Part shown: one piece after another, positions 45,898 to 53,983 of the stretch | Numbering within the stretch: position 1 is the first letter of the stretch | How the letters are laid out: every line of letters starts with the position of its first letter | From: Legionella bononiensis | GTDB lineage: Bacteria; Pseudomonadota; Gammaproteobacteria; Legionellales; Legionellaceae | Assembly: GCF_016786215.1 (NCBI RefSeq) | Contig: NZ_JADOBG010000007.1 | Span: 1-64,000 of the forward strand | DNA length: 64,000 nt | Direction of reading: 5' to 3' | The notes under the pieces: model-generated | Told to the model about the DNA's origin: nothing | The model's database searches: none | What the model saw: only the letters and a program-made list of their open reading frames with translations | Made by a program: the position numbers and the translations under genes

Positions 45898-48800
45898 ATG
45901 GAAACTACACTAAGTTGTATTGAGCTTATTGAACAATATTGTATAAATTATGAATCAAAACCTGCGTTTGGTTTTCGTAAAACAGAACTCATAAAATTTA
46001 ATCATAGAAATAAAATACACTATTTACCTGAGTTTGAAACACTAAATTATAAGCAAGTCTGGCAACGAATATCATCCATTGCTACTGGATGGAATCATTC
46101 TAATTTTGTGGGCCCAAATGATTTTGTGGGTATTTGCGGATTCGGCAGTCCGGAGTTTGTTTTAGTTGAACTGTCCTGCCTCTATCTCTGTGCTATATCT
46201 GTTCCCTTGCAAACAAATATGAGAGAACAAGAACTGACAAAAATTGTTATAGATACGAATATGAGATGTTTAGTTGCTAGTTTAAAGCAATTACATTTGA
46301 TTTGTAATGCAGTGACTCATTGCCCATCTGTGAAAAGCATTATTGTTATTGACTGTCATTTAGAAGATGAAGAACAATCCGATCTGCTCAATACCATGCG
46401 AGGGATGTTTAGACATAAAAAAATAAATTGTGACCTACTGACATTAGAGGATTTAGAGCGTTTGGGAAAACGACATGTAGTTTTGGAAAAAATCCTTCCT
46501 CAAAAAGGATCTGATCAACTTGTAACATTGGTTTACACTTCAGGAAGTACCGGTTTACCCAAAGGTGCTATGATCACTGAAAAAGCATGGAGGGAATTAT
46601 GGAGTAAGCCCGGGTATTATAAACATGATCCGGATACCCCTTTAATCACACTCAACTTTATGCCGTTAAGCCATATGTTTGGACGCATGATTGTTATAAA
46701 TTCTTTTATGCAGGGTGGAACTACCTACTTTGCTTTAGAATCAGATTTGTCCACTATTTTTGAAGACTTTCTCCTTGTAAGACCTACAGTTTTATATCTC
46801 GTCCCACGAATTTCTGAACTGATTTACCAGAATTTTCAAATAGCTGTAGTGAATCGTTTGCAAGCAAATAAAAATTCCAAAAGGTCAGATATAGAAAATG
46901 AAATCATATCTGAAATGAAATACAGAACTTTAGGGGATCGACTTTCTTATGCCATTACAGCATCAGCACCAACCTCACCTGAAGTAATGAGTTTTTTAAA
47001 ACGTTGTTTTAATATACCCGTGATTGATGTCTATGGTTCTACGGAACTCGGCGTGTTGTTATTAAATAATCAAACATCACCACAAAATGTAATAGATTAT
47101 AAGCTGGTTAGTATACCTGAGCTCAATTATTTCACTACGGATAAACCTTATCCCCGAGGTGAATTATATATGAAAACCAATCGTGCAATTATTGGCTACT
47201 ATAAAGATCCGAGTGCAACTGCAGATTTATTTGATGCAGATGGATATATTAAAACAGGTGATATTGTTGAGGAACACGCGCCAAACACACTATTTTTGAT
47301 TGATAGGGTAAAGAATGTTATTAAATTAGGAAGCGGCGAATTTGTTACTTTGTTGCGGTTAGAGCATCTTTTTTCAAGTGGCAGCAGATTAATTAAACAA
47401 ATTTTCCTCTATGGAAGCAGTCAGCGCTCCTATCTTTTATCTGTCATAGTTCCCAATATTAGCCTTATAAATGAGAAGCTAGCTGAACAAGGTTTGCCCA
47501 CAGATCCAATTCATGTGAAACAACTCTTGCTTCAGGAGATTCATTCAATTGCAAAATCAGAACAATTACGATCTTACGAAATTCCATTGGACATTATCAT
47601 TGAAATGGAGCCATTTTCACAAGAAAATCAATTGGTCACTGAAAGTAATAAATTAGCACGAAACAATTTAAAGAAGAAGTATGAACAATCCTTAGAAAAA
47701 CTGTATGAACAAATTGAACAAAAACAACTCGGGGATCTCGCCAACTTAGGACATACTGATCCAAGTACAGAGCATATAATCCGCGCCATTCTTGGAGTAC
47801 CCAATGTTGAGTTTGGCAATTCCAGTTTTGTTGATTTAGGTGGCGATTCTTTGGATGCCGTACGATTAACGAATATGATTCAAAGTATTTATTCGATTTC
47901 AATACCCGTTAGTCTCATTTTAAATCCTACTTACAGCATAAGAAATTTAATCAAAGATGTGAACAATAAACGTCATGGCAAAACAGAGCGTATCAGAGCC
48001 CATGCTATTTCATTTACAGATGTACACCCATATAAAGCAAACACACCAGAAGAAATTAAACTGTTTGCTAGTGATTTAAAATTGTCGACATTTTTTAGTA
48101 CCCATGAAATAGAACATGCCAAAACATTAGCTCAAGTAAAAAAAGGGGAAAAAAGTTCCAAAATATTATTAACTGGAGCAAATGGTTATCTGGGAAGATT
48201 TTTAGCATTGGCTTTATTAGAAAGATTATCGATTAATCATGGAACATTAGTATGTTTCGTTAGAGCACAAAATAACTCCCAGGCCCGTAATCGAATGTTA
48301 AATTGTTTTCAACACAGTGAATCAGCGCTTAAGGATCGTTTTATTCAACTAGCCCAAAAACATCTTGTTGTCTATGCCGCAGATTTAACCTCTCCTAACT
48401 TTGGTTTAAACGATGAAATTTATAATTTACTGGCAACTGAGGTTGATATGATTTTACATAATGGAGCACTTGTAAATCATGTTTTTTCCTATGAGCAATT
48501 ATTTGAAACTAATGTAATGGGAACTGTGGAGGTCATCCGTTTTGCATTTAAAAATAAATTGAAACCAATAAGTTTTATTTCAACTGTAGCAGTTTCGAGG
48601 GGATTACAACATCGTTCTATTGTTTTAGAAACAGAAGATATTCGCGAACAATGGCCAATTCGTTATAACGGCAAAGGTTATGCAGAGGGTTATGCAACCA
48701 GCAAATGGGCAGGGGAGGTTTTGCTAAAAAATTTCAGTGAGGAATTTAATCTTCCTGTACATATATTTCGTTGTGGAATGATTCTCGCTCATAGTAACTA

Positions 48801-49362
48801 TTCCGGTGAAATAAATACCGAGGATTTCTTTACCCGATTAATTGCTGGAATAATACAAACAAGAATAGCGCCAAAATCATTTTATAGAGTCGACAATGAA
48901 ACCAGCTTCAAACCCTCATTTGATGGCCTCCCAGTCGACTTTATAGCTGACACAATAGCAGATGATGCATTAATAGCAGCGACGGGGCATGCTACCTACG
49001 TTGTTACTAATCCAACAGGAAATAGTACAGTCAACTTTGATGTCATCATAAATTGGATAGAACAATTAGGCTATAAATTAGATAAAATTGAACATTATGA
49101 AGAATGGTATCATGAATTTACCAAACGCTTAAAACGATTAACAAAAATACAAAAAAAATACTCACCATTGCATATCATATACAAATGGGAAAAACCCGGT
49201 GAGATTGAGCAGGAAATAAAACTAGATAATTCACAATTTTATAACTTGGTAAAACTGCACTCAGGTTCCGATCTACCAGTTATCAATAAGGCATTTATTA
49301 ATAAATGTTTGATGGATATGTACACACTAAAAATAATCGGGTTACCGAAAAAGGGGAGGTAA
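45898..49362 (+). CDS. Carboxylic acid reductase-type enzyme (A-T-R)
   Basis: This 1154-residue enzyme has the full CAR layout. The adenylation domain (about 1-630) contains LVYTSGSTGLPKGAM (about 210-224) and NFMPLSHMFGR. The carrier domain contains FVDLGGDSLDAVRL, with the phosphopantetheine Ser at about 651. The thioester reductase domain has the NAD(P)H motif LLTGANGYLGRF (about 758) and the catalytic YATSK (about 931). CARs activate an acid with ATP, load it on the carrier and release an aldehyde. The length matches known CARs. A phosphopantetheinyl transferase must act in trans; none is in the window. A 114-base gap separates it from the flavoenzyme gene, so it may have its own promoter. 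Confidence 0.9.
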   Translation: METTLSCIELIEQYCINYESKPAFGFRKTELIKFNHRNKIHYLPEFETLNYKQVWQRISSIATGWNHSNFVGPNDFVGICGFGSPEFVLVELSCLYLCAISVPLQTNMREQELTKIVIDTNMRCLVASLKQLHLICNAVTHCPSVKSIIVIDCHLEDEEQSDLLNTMRGMFRHKKINCDLLTLEDLERLGKRHVVLEKILPQKGSDQLVTLVYTSGSTGLPKGAMITEKAWRELWSKPGYYKHDPDTPLITLNFMPLSHMFGRMIVINSFMQGGTTYFALESDLSTIFEDFLLVRPTVLYLVPRISELIYQNFQIAVVNRLQANKNSKRSDIENEIISEMKYRTLGDRLSYAITASAPTSPEVMSFLKRCFNIPVIDVYGSTELGVLLLNNQTSPQNVIDYKLVSIPELNYFTTDKPYPRGELYMKTNRAIIGYYKDPSATADLFDADGYIKTGDIVEEHAPNTLFLIDRVKNVIKLGSGEFVTLLRLEHLFSSGSRLIKQIFLYGSSQRSYLLSVIVPNISLINEKLAEQGLPTDPIHVKQLLLQEIHSIAKSEQLRSYEIPLDIIIEMEPFSQENQLVTESNKLARNNLKKKYEQSLEKLYEQIEQKQLGDLANLGHTDPSTEHIIRAILGVPNVEFGNSSFVDLGGDSLDAVRLTNMIQSIYSISIPVSLILNPTYSIRNLIKDVNNKRHGKTERIRAHAISFTDVHPYKANTPEEIKLFASDLKLSTFFSTHEIEHAKTLAQVKKGEKSSKILLTGANGYLGRFLALALLERLSINHGTLVCFVRAQNNSQARNRMLNCFQHSESALKDRFIQLAQKHLVVYAADLTSPNFGLNDEIYNLLATEVDMILHNGALVNHVFSYEQLFETNVMGTVEVIRFAFKNKLKPISFISTVAVSRGLQHRSIVLETEDIREQWPIRYNGKGYAEGYATSKWAGEVLLKNFSEEFNLPVHIFRCGMILAHSNYSGEINTEDFFTRLIAGIIQTRIAPKSFYRVDNETSFKPSFDGLPVDFIADTIADDALIAATGHATYVVTNPTGNSTVNFDVIINWIEQLGYKLDKIEHYEEWYHEFTKRLKRLTKIQKKYSPLHIIYKWEKPGEIEQEIKLDNSQFYNLVKLHSGSDLPVINKAFINKCLMDMYTLKIIGLPKKGR

Positions 49363-49467
49363 GGATAAGGATTAGGATGCGCCATCAAAATCACATCTGC
49401 CTTAATATTATGTTAATACGAAACCAGTATAATTTAATTCAATTAAGGGCTCTATAGAGATACTTTC

Positions 49468-50835
49468 ATGGCATTACTCAAAAAATCAGCAGGTTATTGT
49501 GCACTAGAGAATACCCTTTTAAGAGGGATGAATGATTATAATGAACTTACTTTTAATGAACAGAAGATTACTCCAATCATTTACAGGCGCAATAATCCAT
49601 CTTTTCAAAATGTCCATCTAATAAATCTGGAAGCTGATTTATCAATTTGGAATAATGGGGCATGGTTCATCCTTAAACCACGTTTTTATAATCAAATAAT
49701 ACAAACTAATAGAGAAGACTTAAATCTCTTAATTAGTTCTTTTTTAGGTTTAAACGAAACAATAAATATAGATAAGGCATTATTAAATGAGGCACTCATT
49801 TTAAATACGAATAATGATGTCGTTTTTGACGCATTCATCATGATGAAAATCATGATGGAAAAGCTCAATCGGGTTTGTCCACAAAGGGCCACGGACTTTG
49901 AAGACTATCAAACAAAGAATTGGTTAAAACAATTAAGCCACCATGAACAAACCCTTGCAAGTTCCCTCTGGCCGGGCATTAAAGATAAAACCCTATGGCA
50001 GCAGAGCTTCAACTTAAATCTTGATGAAACAGTAGGGATGGTTTTTGCGTGTTTACAAGAAATGATTGCTCAAATTGCAATTAACAGCTGTTTACAAAGT
50101 ATTGCTTTGAATGCAGGTTTAAAACATAAAAATCTGGGTGATTATAAGGATTCATTAAAGAAACAGGGGATATGTGATTTAACTACCCAAGACCTGGATA
50201 CTCTAGCTGACTTTCTTTGTAGTTTGCCAGAAACCCAGAGAGTTTATGAATGGCTTGTTACGCAGGACAGTCAGATAGCTCGCACTTTATCGCAATTATT
50301 AGAGGCACTATTAGAACAACCTAAAAATGTGCAAAAATTTCTTCAAACTTTAAATTTACAACAAGGAACAGCCCAGTTAGAGCTTGAAAAAATTGAAGAA
50401 AAAGACAAATTAAAACTTCAAATAATCAAAGAAAACACAGTCTGTGCTAATCAGGTTTCATTATTGCTTGATAAATTATCACAAGAAATCCAAAATGAAG
50501 GATCTGCTGAGCAGATTTCAGCGATATCTGGGTTGAGGGAACAACTAAGGCCACATTTAGAAACACTTAAAACAGCCCAACTCGATAGAAATGCTTTTAA
50601 AGATCTCGCTACTGGTGCAATCAAAAGTATCCAGCCTCTCTTTAAAGAAGAGCCGAGCTGGTATAATTATTTTTCACAGCTTGCAAAACTAATAGCTAAT
50701 TTTTTCATCGGTTTAGTAAATGACCGTGAAAAAGACCCAAATCGTTTTTTCAAATTAAATAAGGAAGAGGATATTATAAAATTTGAAATGAATATTGAGG
50801 CAGTTTGTGGCATTTGTTCCAATCCGGTAATTTAG
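49468..50835 (+). CDS. Unknown helical protein, effector candidate
   Basis: No family was recognised for this 455-residue protein. It has no signal peptide. The N-terminal 130 residues look globular and mixed (SFQNVHLINLEADLS). Residues 160-400 are strongly helical, Leu/Gln/Lys-rich and probably coiled coil in part (LELEKIEEKDKLKLQIIKEN, about 306-325). A moderate hydrophobic helix (FSQLAKLIANFFIGLV) lies at about 408-424. It follows the CAR gene by 105 bases on the same strand, but composition suggests a lineage-specific protein rather than a pathway enzyme. Confidence 0.6.
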   Translation: MALLKKSAGYCALENTLLRGMNDYNELTFNEQKITPIIYRRNNPSFQNVHLINLEADLSIWNNGAWFILKPRFYNQIIQTNREDLNLLISSFLGLNETINIDKALLNEALILNTNNDVVFDAFIMMKIMMEKLNRVCPQRATDFEDYQTKNWLKQLSHHEQTLASSLWPGIKDKTLWQQSFNLNLDETVGMVFACLQEMIAQIAINSCLQSIALNAGLKHKNLGDYKDSLKKQGICDLTTQDLDTLADFLCSLPETQRVYEWLVTQDSQIARTLSQLLEALLEQPKNVQKFLQTLNLQQGTAQLELEKIEEKDKLKLQIIKENTVCANQVSLLLDKLSQEIQNEGSAEQISAISGLREQLRPHLETLKTAQLDRNAFKDLATGAIKSIQPLFKEEPSWYNYFSQLAKLIANFFIGLVNDREKDPNRFFKLNKEEDIIKFEMNIEAVCGICSNPVI

Positions 50836-51255
50836 CAGCACATCTCATCCAAGCCTTCAACCCTTTATTCCAAAAGCTCTTAGAGAAGATGTTTCGCTAT
50901 GGTCATGTAGCAAATGCCTTGAATCAAATTAGTGGATTGGGTTTAATTATCGAAATATGTCATGTGTGGGTTTGGGTATCTAGTGACACTAAAAGATAGA
51001 AAGGGATTGTGAAGGATACTGGTTTTAAATTGGGGACTTAATTTGCTAAAATATAGTGTAAGGCACTGATAGTTAATACATTTATTCAATCATTGTCAGT
51101 TTGGGCTGGATATATGGAAAACCCGGATTAGGCTCTTTTTGCCAAAATCTAAAAACATCGGCCAACCGAGGAATGGATCGAAACCGAACAAACAAAAATT
51201 TCTGAAGTTTGCATTTTGAATCCCTAGTCGAAGAATAGAAAGAGGAACAAAAAGA
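50836..51255. other. 420-base gap with no supported gene
   Basis: Two short frames cross this gap on each strand, but none has a binding site or protein-like pattern beyond a few residues. On the minus strand, 51082-51180 reads FWQKEPNPGFPYIQPKL, which could be a decayed remnant. The last 60 bases hold the ribosome binding site (AGAGGAAC) for the gene at 51256. Confidence 0.35.
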
Positions 51256-52527
51256 GTGGCCAATAAACACATTAAAAGAATCATTCAATTAAAAGAAGAT
51301 GGTCTCTTCGTGGGAGACTCCCTCCTCGAGTTAATGCAACTTTCAGCTGATGAATTTATCGCCCGTCTTAAATATTATCAATTGAAGGAGCGAATTTTGC
51401 CAGCACTGGGTGTAGAGGAAAATACGATTCTTTCCAACCCCGATGAATTTTTTGAACAATTAAAATCCGACGTACGACAATGTCATGATAATATTTGTGC
51501 TGATGTTATGGCTTTAGATGCAGCAATCCAAGAAAAACTAGTCGAGCCACTGCTACAAAATTCTTCGACAGAAGGGAATACGGTGACCTCTATTAATGGT
51601 GTAATTTCCAGCATTGCAAATTATCTCAACAACATGCCTAAAGAGTTGCTTTTTGCAGATGACAAGCAAATAGATGATCTTAAAGCCACCTATGTAGAAA
51701 TAGTAGTGAACGAATGGTTTTCCATCAAAGATGATTTACTTTCAAACTACCGTTCACACGTAATTGATTGGTTGTATTTGAGCAAAGCAATATATCATCT
51801 GCTAAAAGCAATCATTCCAATTAGAAATCAAACCCCGATCAATCTTGATATGGTTTTTGAAAGTTGCAAGCAATGTCAAAATGAAGTGGATAAACTTCTT
51901 ACCTCCACTATTGTCCTAAAGTATTTCCATGTTCTATTTGCTTTAAATGCAGCTCGTGCTGAACTGATTTGCAAGCAACCCGTGTTTAAATCTCAAAGAT
52001 TCCCAGTAAATGAATTTGGCAAGTTAGTTGAAGAATTAATTATCGTAGAAAATAAACTAAAAACTCTACTTATAGATCAAGGTGACGTGGCGGGGGCTAC
52101 TAAACTGGATAATGTCACGGATGATATTAATAATAGAAAAATAACAGTTGCACTTGACAGCATAAATAAAAATATTGGAATAATTATCGCCAATATCCGC
52201 CGCCAATTATTCAAGGTTCAAAATAATGAATTAATTAAGGATAAAGTTAATCCAGATACGAACTTATATTTCCAAGTTGGTTTATGTTTTCTGGTTGAAA
52301 ATGTATCGATGTATCGACCAAGTTTCACTTACAAGATTTCCAAAAATGTCACCTTCGCTATACCCTATGAAGTTGAAAAGGAAATGCCTAAAATATTTTC
52401 AACTGGTCTTATCCATAAAATGAAAGCAAACAAACTTTTACCTTTTATGTTTTTTTCCGGAGAGACTTTTCCAGGTAATCATGAAACCACTTCTTTTCCT
52501 AGTGAAAGCAATATCCCTCGGTTATAA
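51256..52527 (+). CDS. Unknown helical protein, effector candidate
   Basis: The gene starts with GTG at 51256, with AGAGGA about 9 bases upstream. The 423-residue product matches no recognised family. It is almost wholly helical and charged, without signal peptide or clear membrane helix, apart from a hydrophobic patch near 172-195 (WLYLSKAIYHLLKAIIPI). The C-terminal 40 residues are polar and Ser/Pro-rich (GNHETTSFPSESN). Neighbours and composition suggest a lineage-specific accessory protein, possibly translocated. Confidence 0.6.
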   Translation: MANKHIKRIIQLKEDGLFVGDSLLELMQLSADEFIARLKYYQLKERILPALGVEENTILSNPDEFFEQLKSDVRQCHDNICADVMALDAAIQEKLVEPLLQNSSTEGNTVTSINGVISSIANYLNNMPKELLFADDKQIDDLKATYVEIVVNEWFSIKDDLLSNYRSHVIDWLYLSKAIYHLLKAIIPIRNQTPINLDMVFESCKQCQNEVDKLLTSTIVLKYFHVLFALNAARAELICKQPVFKSQRFPVNEFGKLVEELIIVENKLKTLLIDQGDVAGATKLDNVTDDINNRKITVALDSINKNIGIIIANIRRQLFKVQNNELIKDKVNPDTNLYFQVGLCFLVENVSMYRPSFTYKISKNVTFAIPYEVEKEMPKIFSTGLIHKMKANKLLPFMFFSGETFPGNHETTSFPSESNIPRL

Positions 52528-52848
52528 AAGCAAGGGTTTTACCCCATATCGGCCTAAAAGGAGTGCTGATAGTTTAAGACGGATAACACGAAAAATTTGC
52601 GTTCTTTAGGTAACTATTGAATGAACGCTATTCGAGAAAAGTACGACAGTGTGCAGTTTTCAGGAAAAGTTCAGCTCCAACTTGCTTAATAATAGACCTC
52701 TTTCACAGGACGATATTGCATACTCGAGAGTCAGTAGCATCATGATTTAATTAAAAGTAGATCTGAAACAAATAGTCAATTTAATTGACTTGATTGAGAA
52801 TAAATTGCTCAATATCTTTCCCTTGTTTCGTCAGAGTTATCAACTGGC
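52528..52848. other. Gap with repeat fragment before lssD
   Basis: The 321-base gap contains an isolated taatagacctcttt near 52688, matching the end of the MITE-like element at 27937. It also holds a small palindrome, gtcaat-tta-attgac (52775-52789), which may be part of the 3' end of lssD. No gene is seen. Confidence 0.4.
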
Positions 52849-53982
52849 TTAACGTTCACGCAGGGCGGAATGTTTGGCTTTTATTATGGGTTTAAGTATG
52901 TACTCTAAAACTGATTTCTTACCCGTGAGTATATCAACTGTAGCGAGCATACCTGGAATGATGGGCAATGGTTTTTGAGCCGTTCCCAAGTGATTTTTAT
53001 AAGTACGAACCCGTATTACGTAATAACTTTCATTTTTTTTATCATTTTCATCAATAATAGTATCAGCACTAATTTGCTCTACTTCACCTTCTAGTCCACC
53101 ATAGATTGAAAAATCATAAGCTGTAATCTTTACAACTGCTTTTTGCCCTGGATGGATAAACCCAATATCAGCTGGTCTTATTTTAGCCTCTATCAGGAGT
53201 GTATCATCAAGGGGGACGACTTCAATAATATCACTTCCGGGTTGAACCACACCGCCGATAGTGGTTGTTTTAATTTGCTTTATAATCCCGTAAACCGGGG
53301 ATCTTACTGTAGTGCGAGTTAAACGATCCTTATCTGCTTTATTCGCTTCAATTAAGGCCGATAGGTCGCCTCGGGCTTTATTTAATTTATCCAACTCATC
53401 GGATTTAAATTTATCAATGTTTCCTTTTATTTCGTTTACAGTCCTATCCAGACGGATTACTTCAACTTCAGAAACAGAGCCATTTTTTAATAAAGGACGA
53501 GTCATATCTAATTCTTTTTGTGCTAATTCAAGAGACTTTATCAGTTGCACTAATTCTCTCATTCGTGATTCGTAGAGTGATTGCTGGTCTTTAACAAGGC
53601 TAGGATAACTCTTTTTAAGATCCTCCGGAAAGGCAGGTTCAGTCTGACTTATTTCCGCATTAATCCTTATAATTTCCAATTTCAGAGCATCAATTTTTTT
53701 CTCTGCTTCTGCATAACTTGACATAAATCGAGTATTGTCAATTTGCATCAATATTTGATCTTTCTTAACTATTTCCCCTTCTTTAACAAAGATCTTCTGT
53801 ATGATACCCCCTTCAAGATTTTGGATAACCTGTATCTCACTGGATGGTATGACCTTGCCTTCACCAGTCGTCACCTCATCAAGTATTGCGTAATTAGCCC
53901 ATATTATAGCAACTAAAATGAATACTGCTGATGTCCATAAAATAATATGGGCAAAAGCTCGAGACTTGTGAGTTTTACTCAT
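52849..53982 (-). CDS. lssD: Type I secretion membrane-fusion protein LssD
   Basis: This 377-residue HlyD-family adaptor has one N-terminal membrane helix (about 12-30) after a short cytoplasmic tail. A lipoyl/barrel-sandwich half follows (VIQNLEGGIIQKIFVKEGEI, about 47-66), then a periplasmic coiled coil (about 75-205), the second lipoyl half (TTVRSPVYGIIKQIKT) and a C-terminal beta domain. It bridges the LssB ABC exporter to an outer-membrane channel of the TolC type, which is not in the window. The gene lies one base after lssB, so the two are co-translated. Confidence 0.92.
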   Translation of the reverse strand: MSKTHKSRAFAHIILWTSAVFILVAIIWANYAILDEVTTGEGKVIPSSEIQVIQNLEGGIIQKIFVKEGEIVKKDQILMQIDNTRFMSSYAEAEKKIDALKLEIIRINAEISQTEPAFPEDLKKSYPSLVKDQQSLYESRMRELVQLIKSLELAQKELDMTRPLLKNGSVSEVEVIRLDRTVNEIKGNIDKFKSDELDKLNKARGDLSALIEANKADKDRLTRTTVRSPVYGIIKQIKTTTIGGVVQPGSDIIEVVPLDDTLLIEAKIRPADIGFIHPGQKAVVKITAYDFSIYGGLEGEVEQISADTIIDENDKKNESYYVIRVRTYKNHLGTAQKPLPIIPGMLATVDILTGKKSVLEYILKPIIKAKHSALRER

Positions 53983-53983
53983 G

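Noticed and set aside
51082-51288. Two overlapping 60-70 codon minus-strand frames
   Set aside because: Neither has a start signal and both overlap the binding site of the 51256 gene; at best a decayed remnant.
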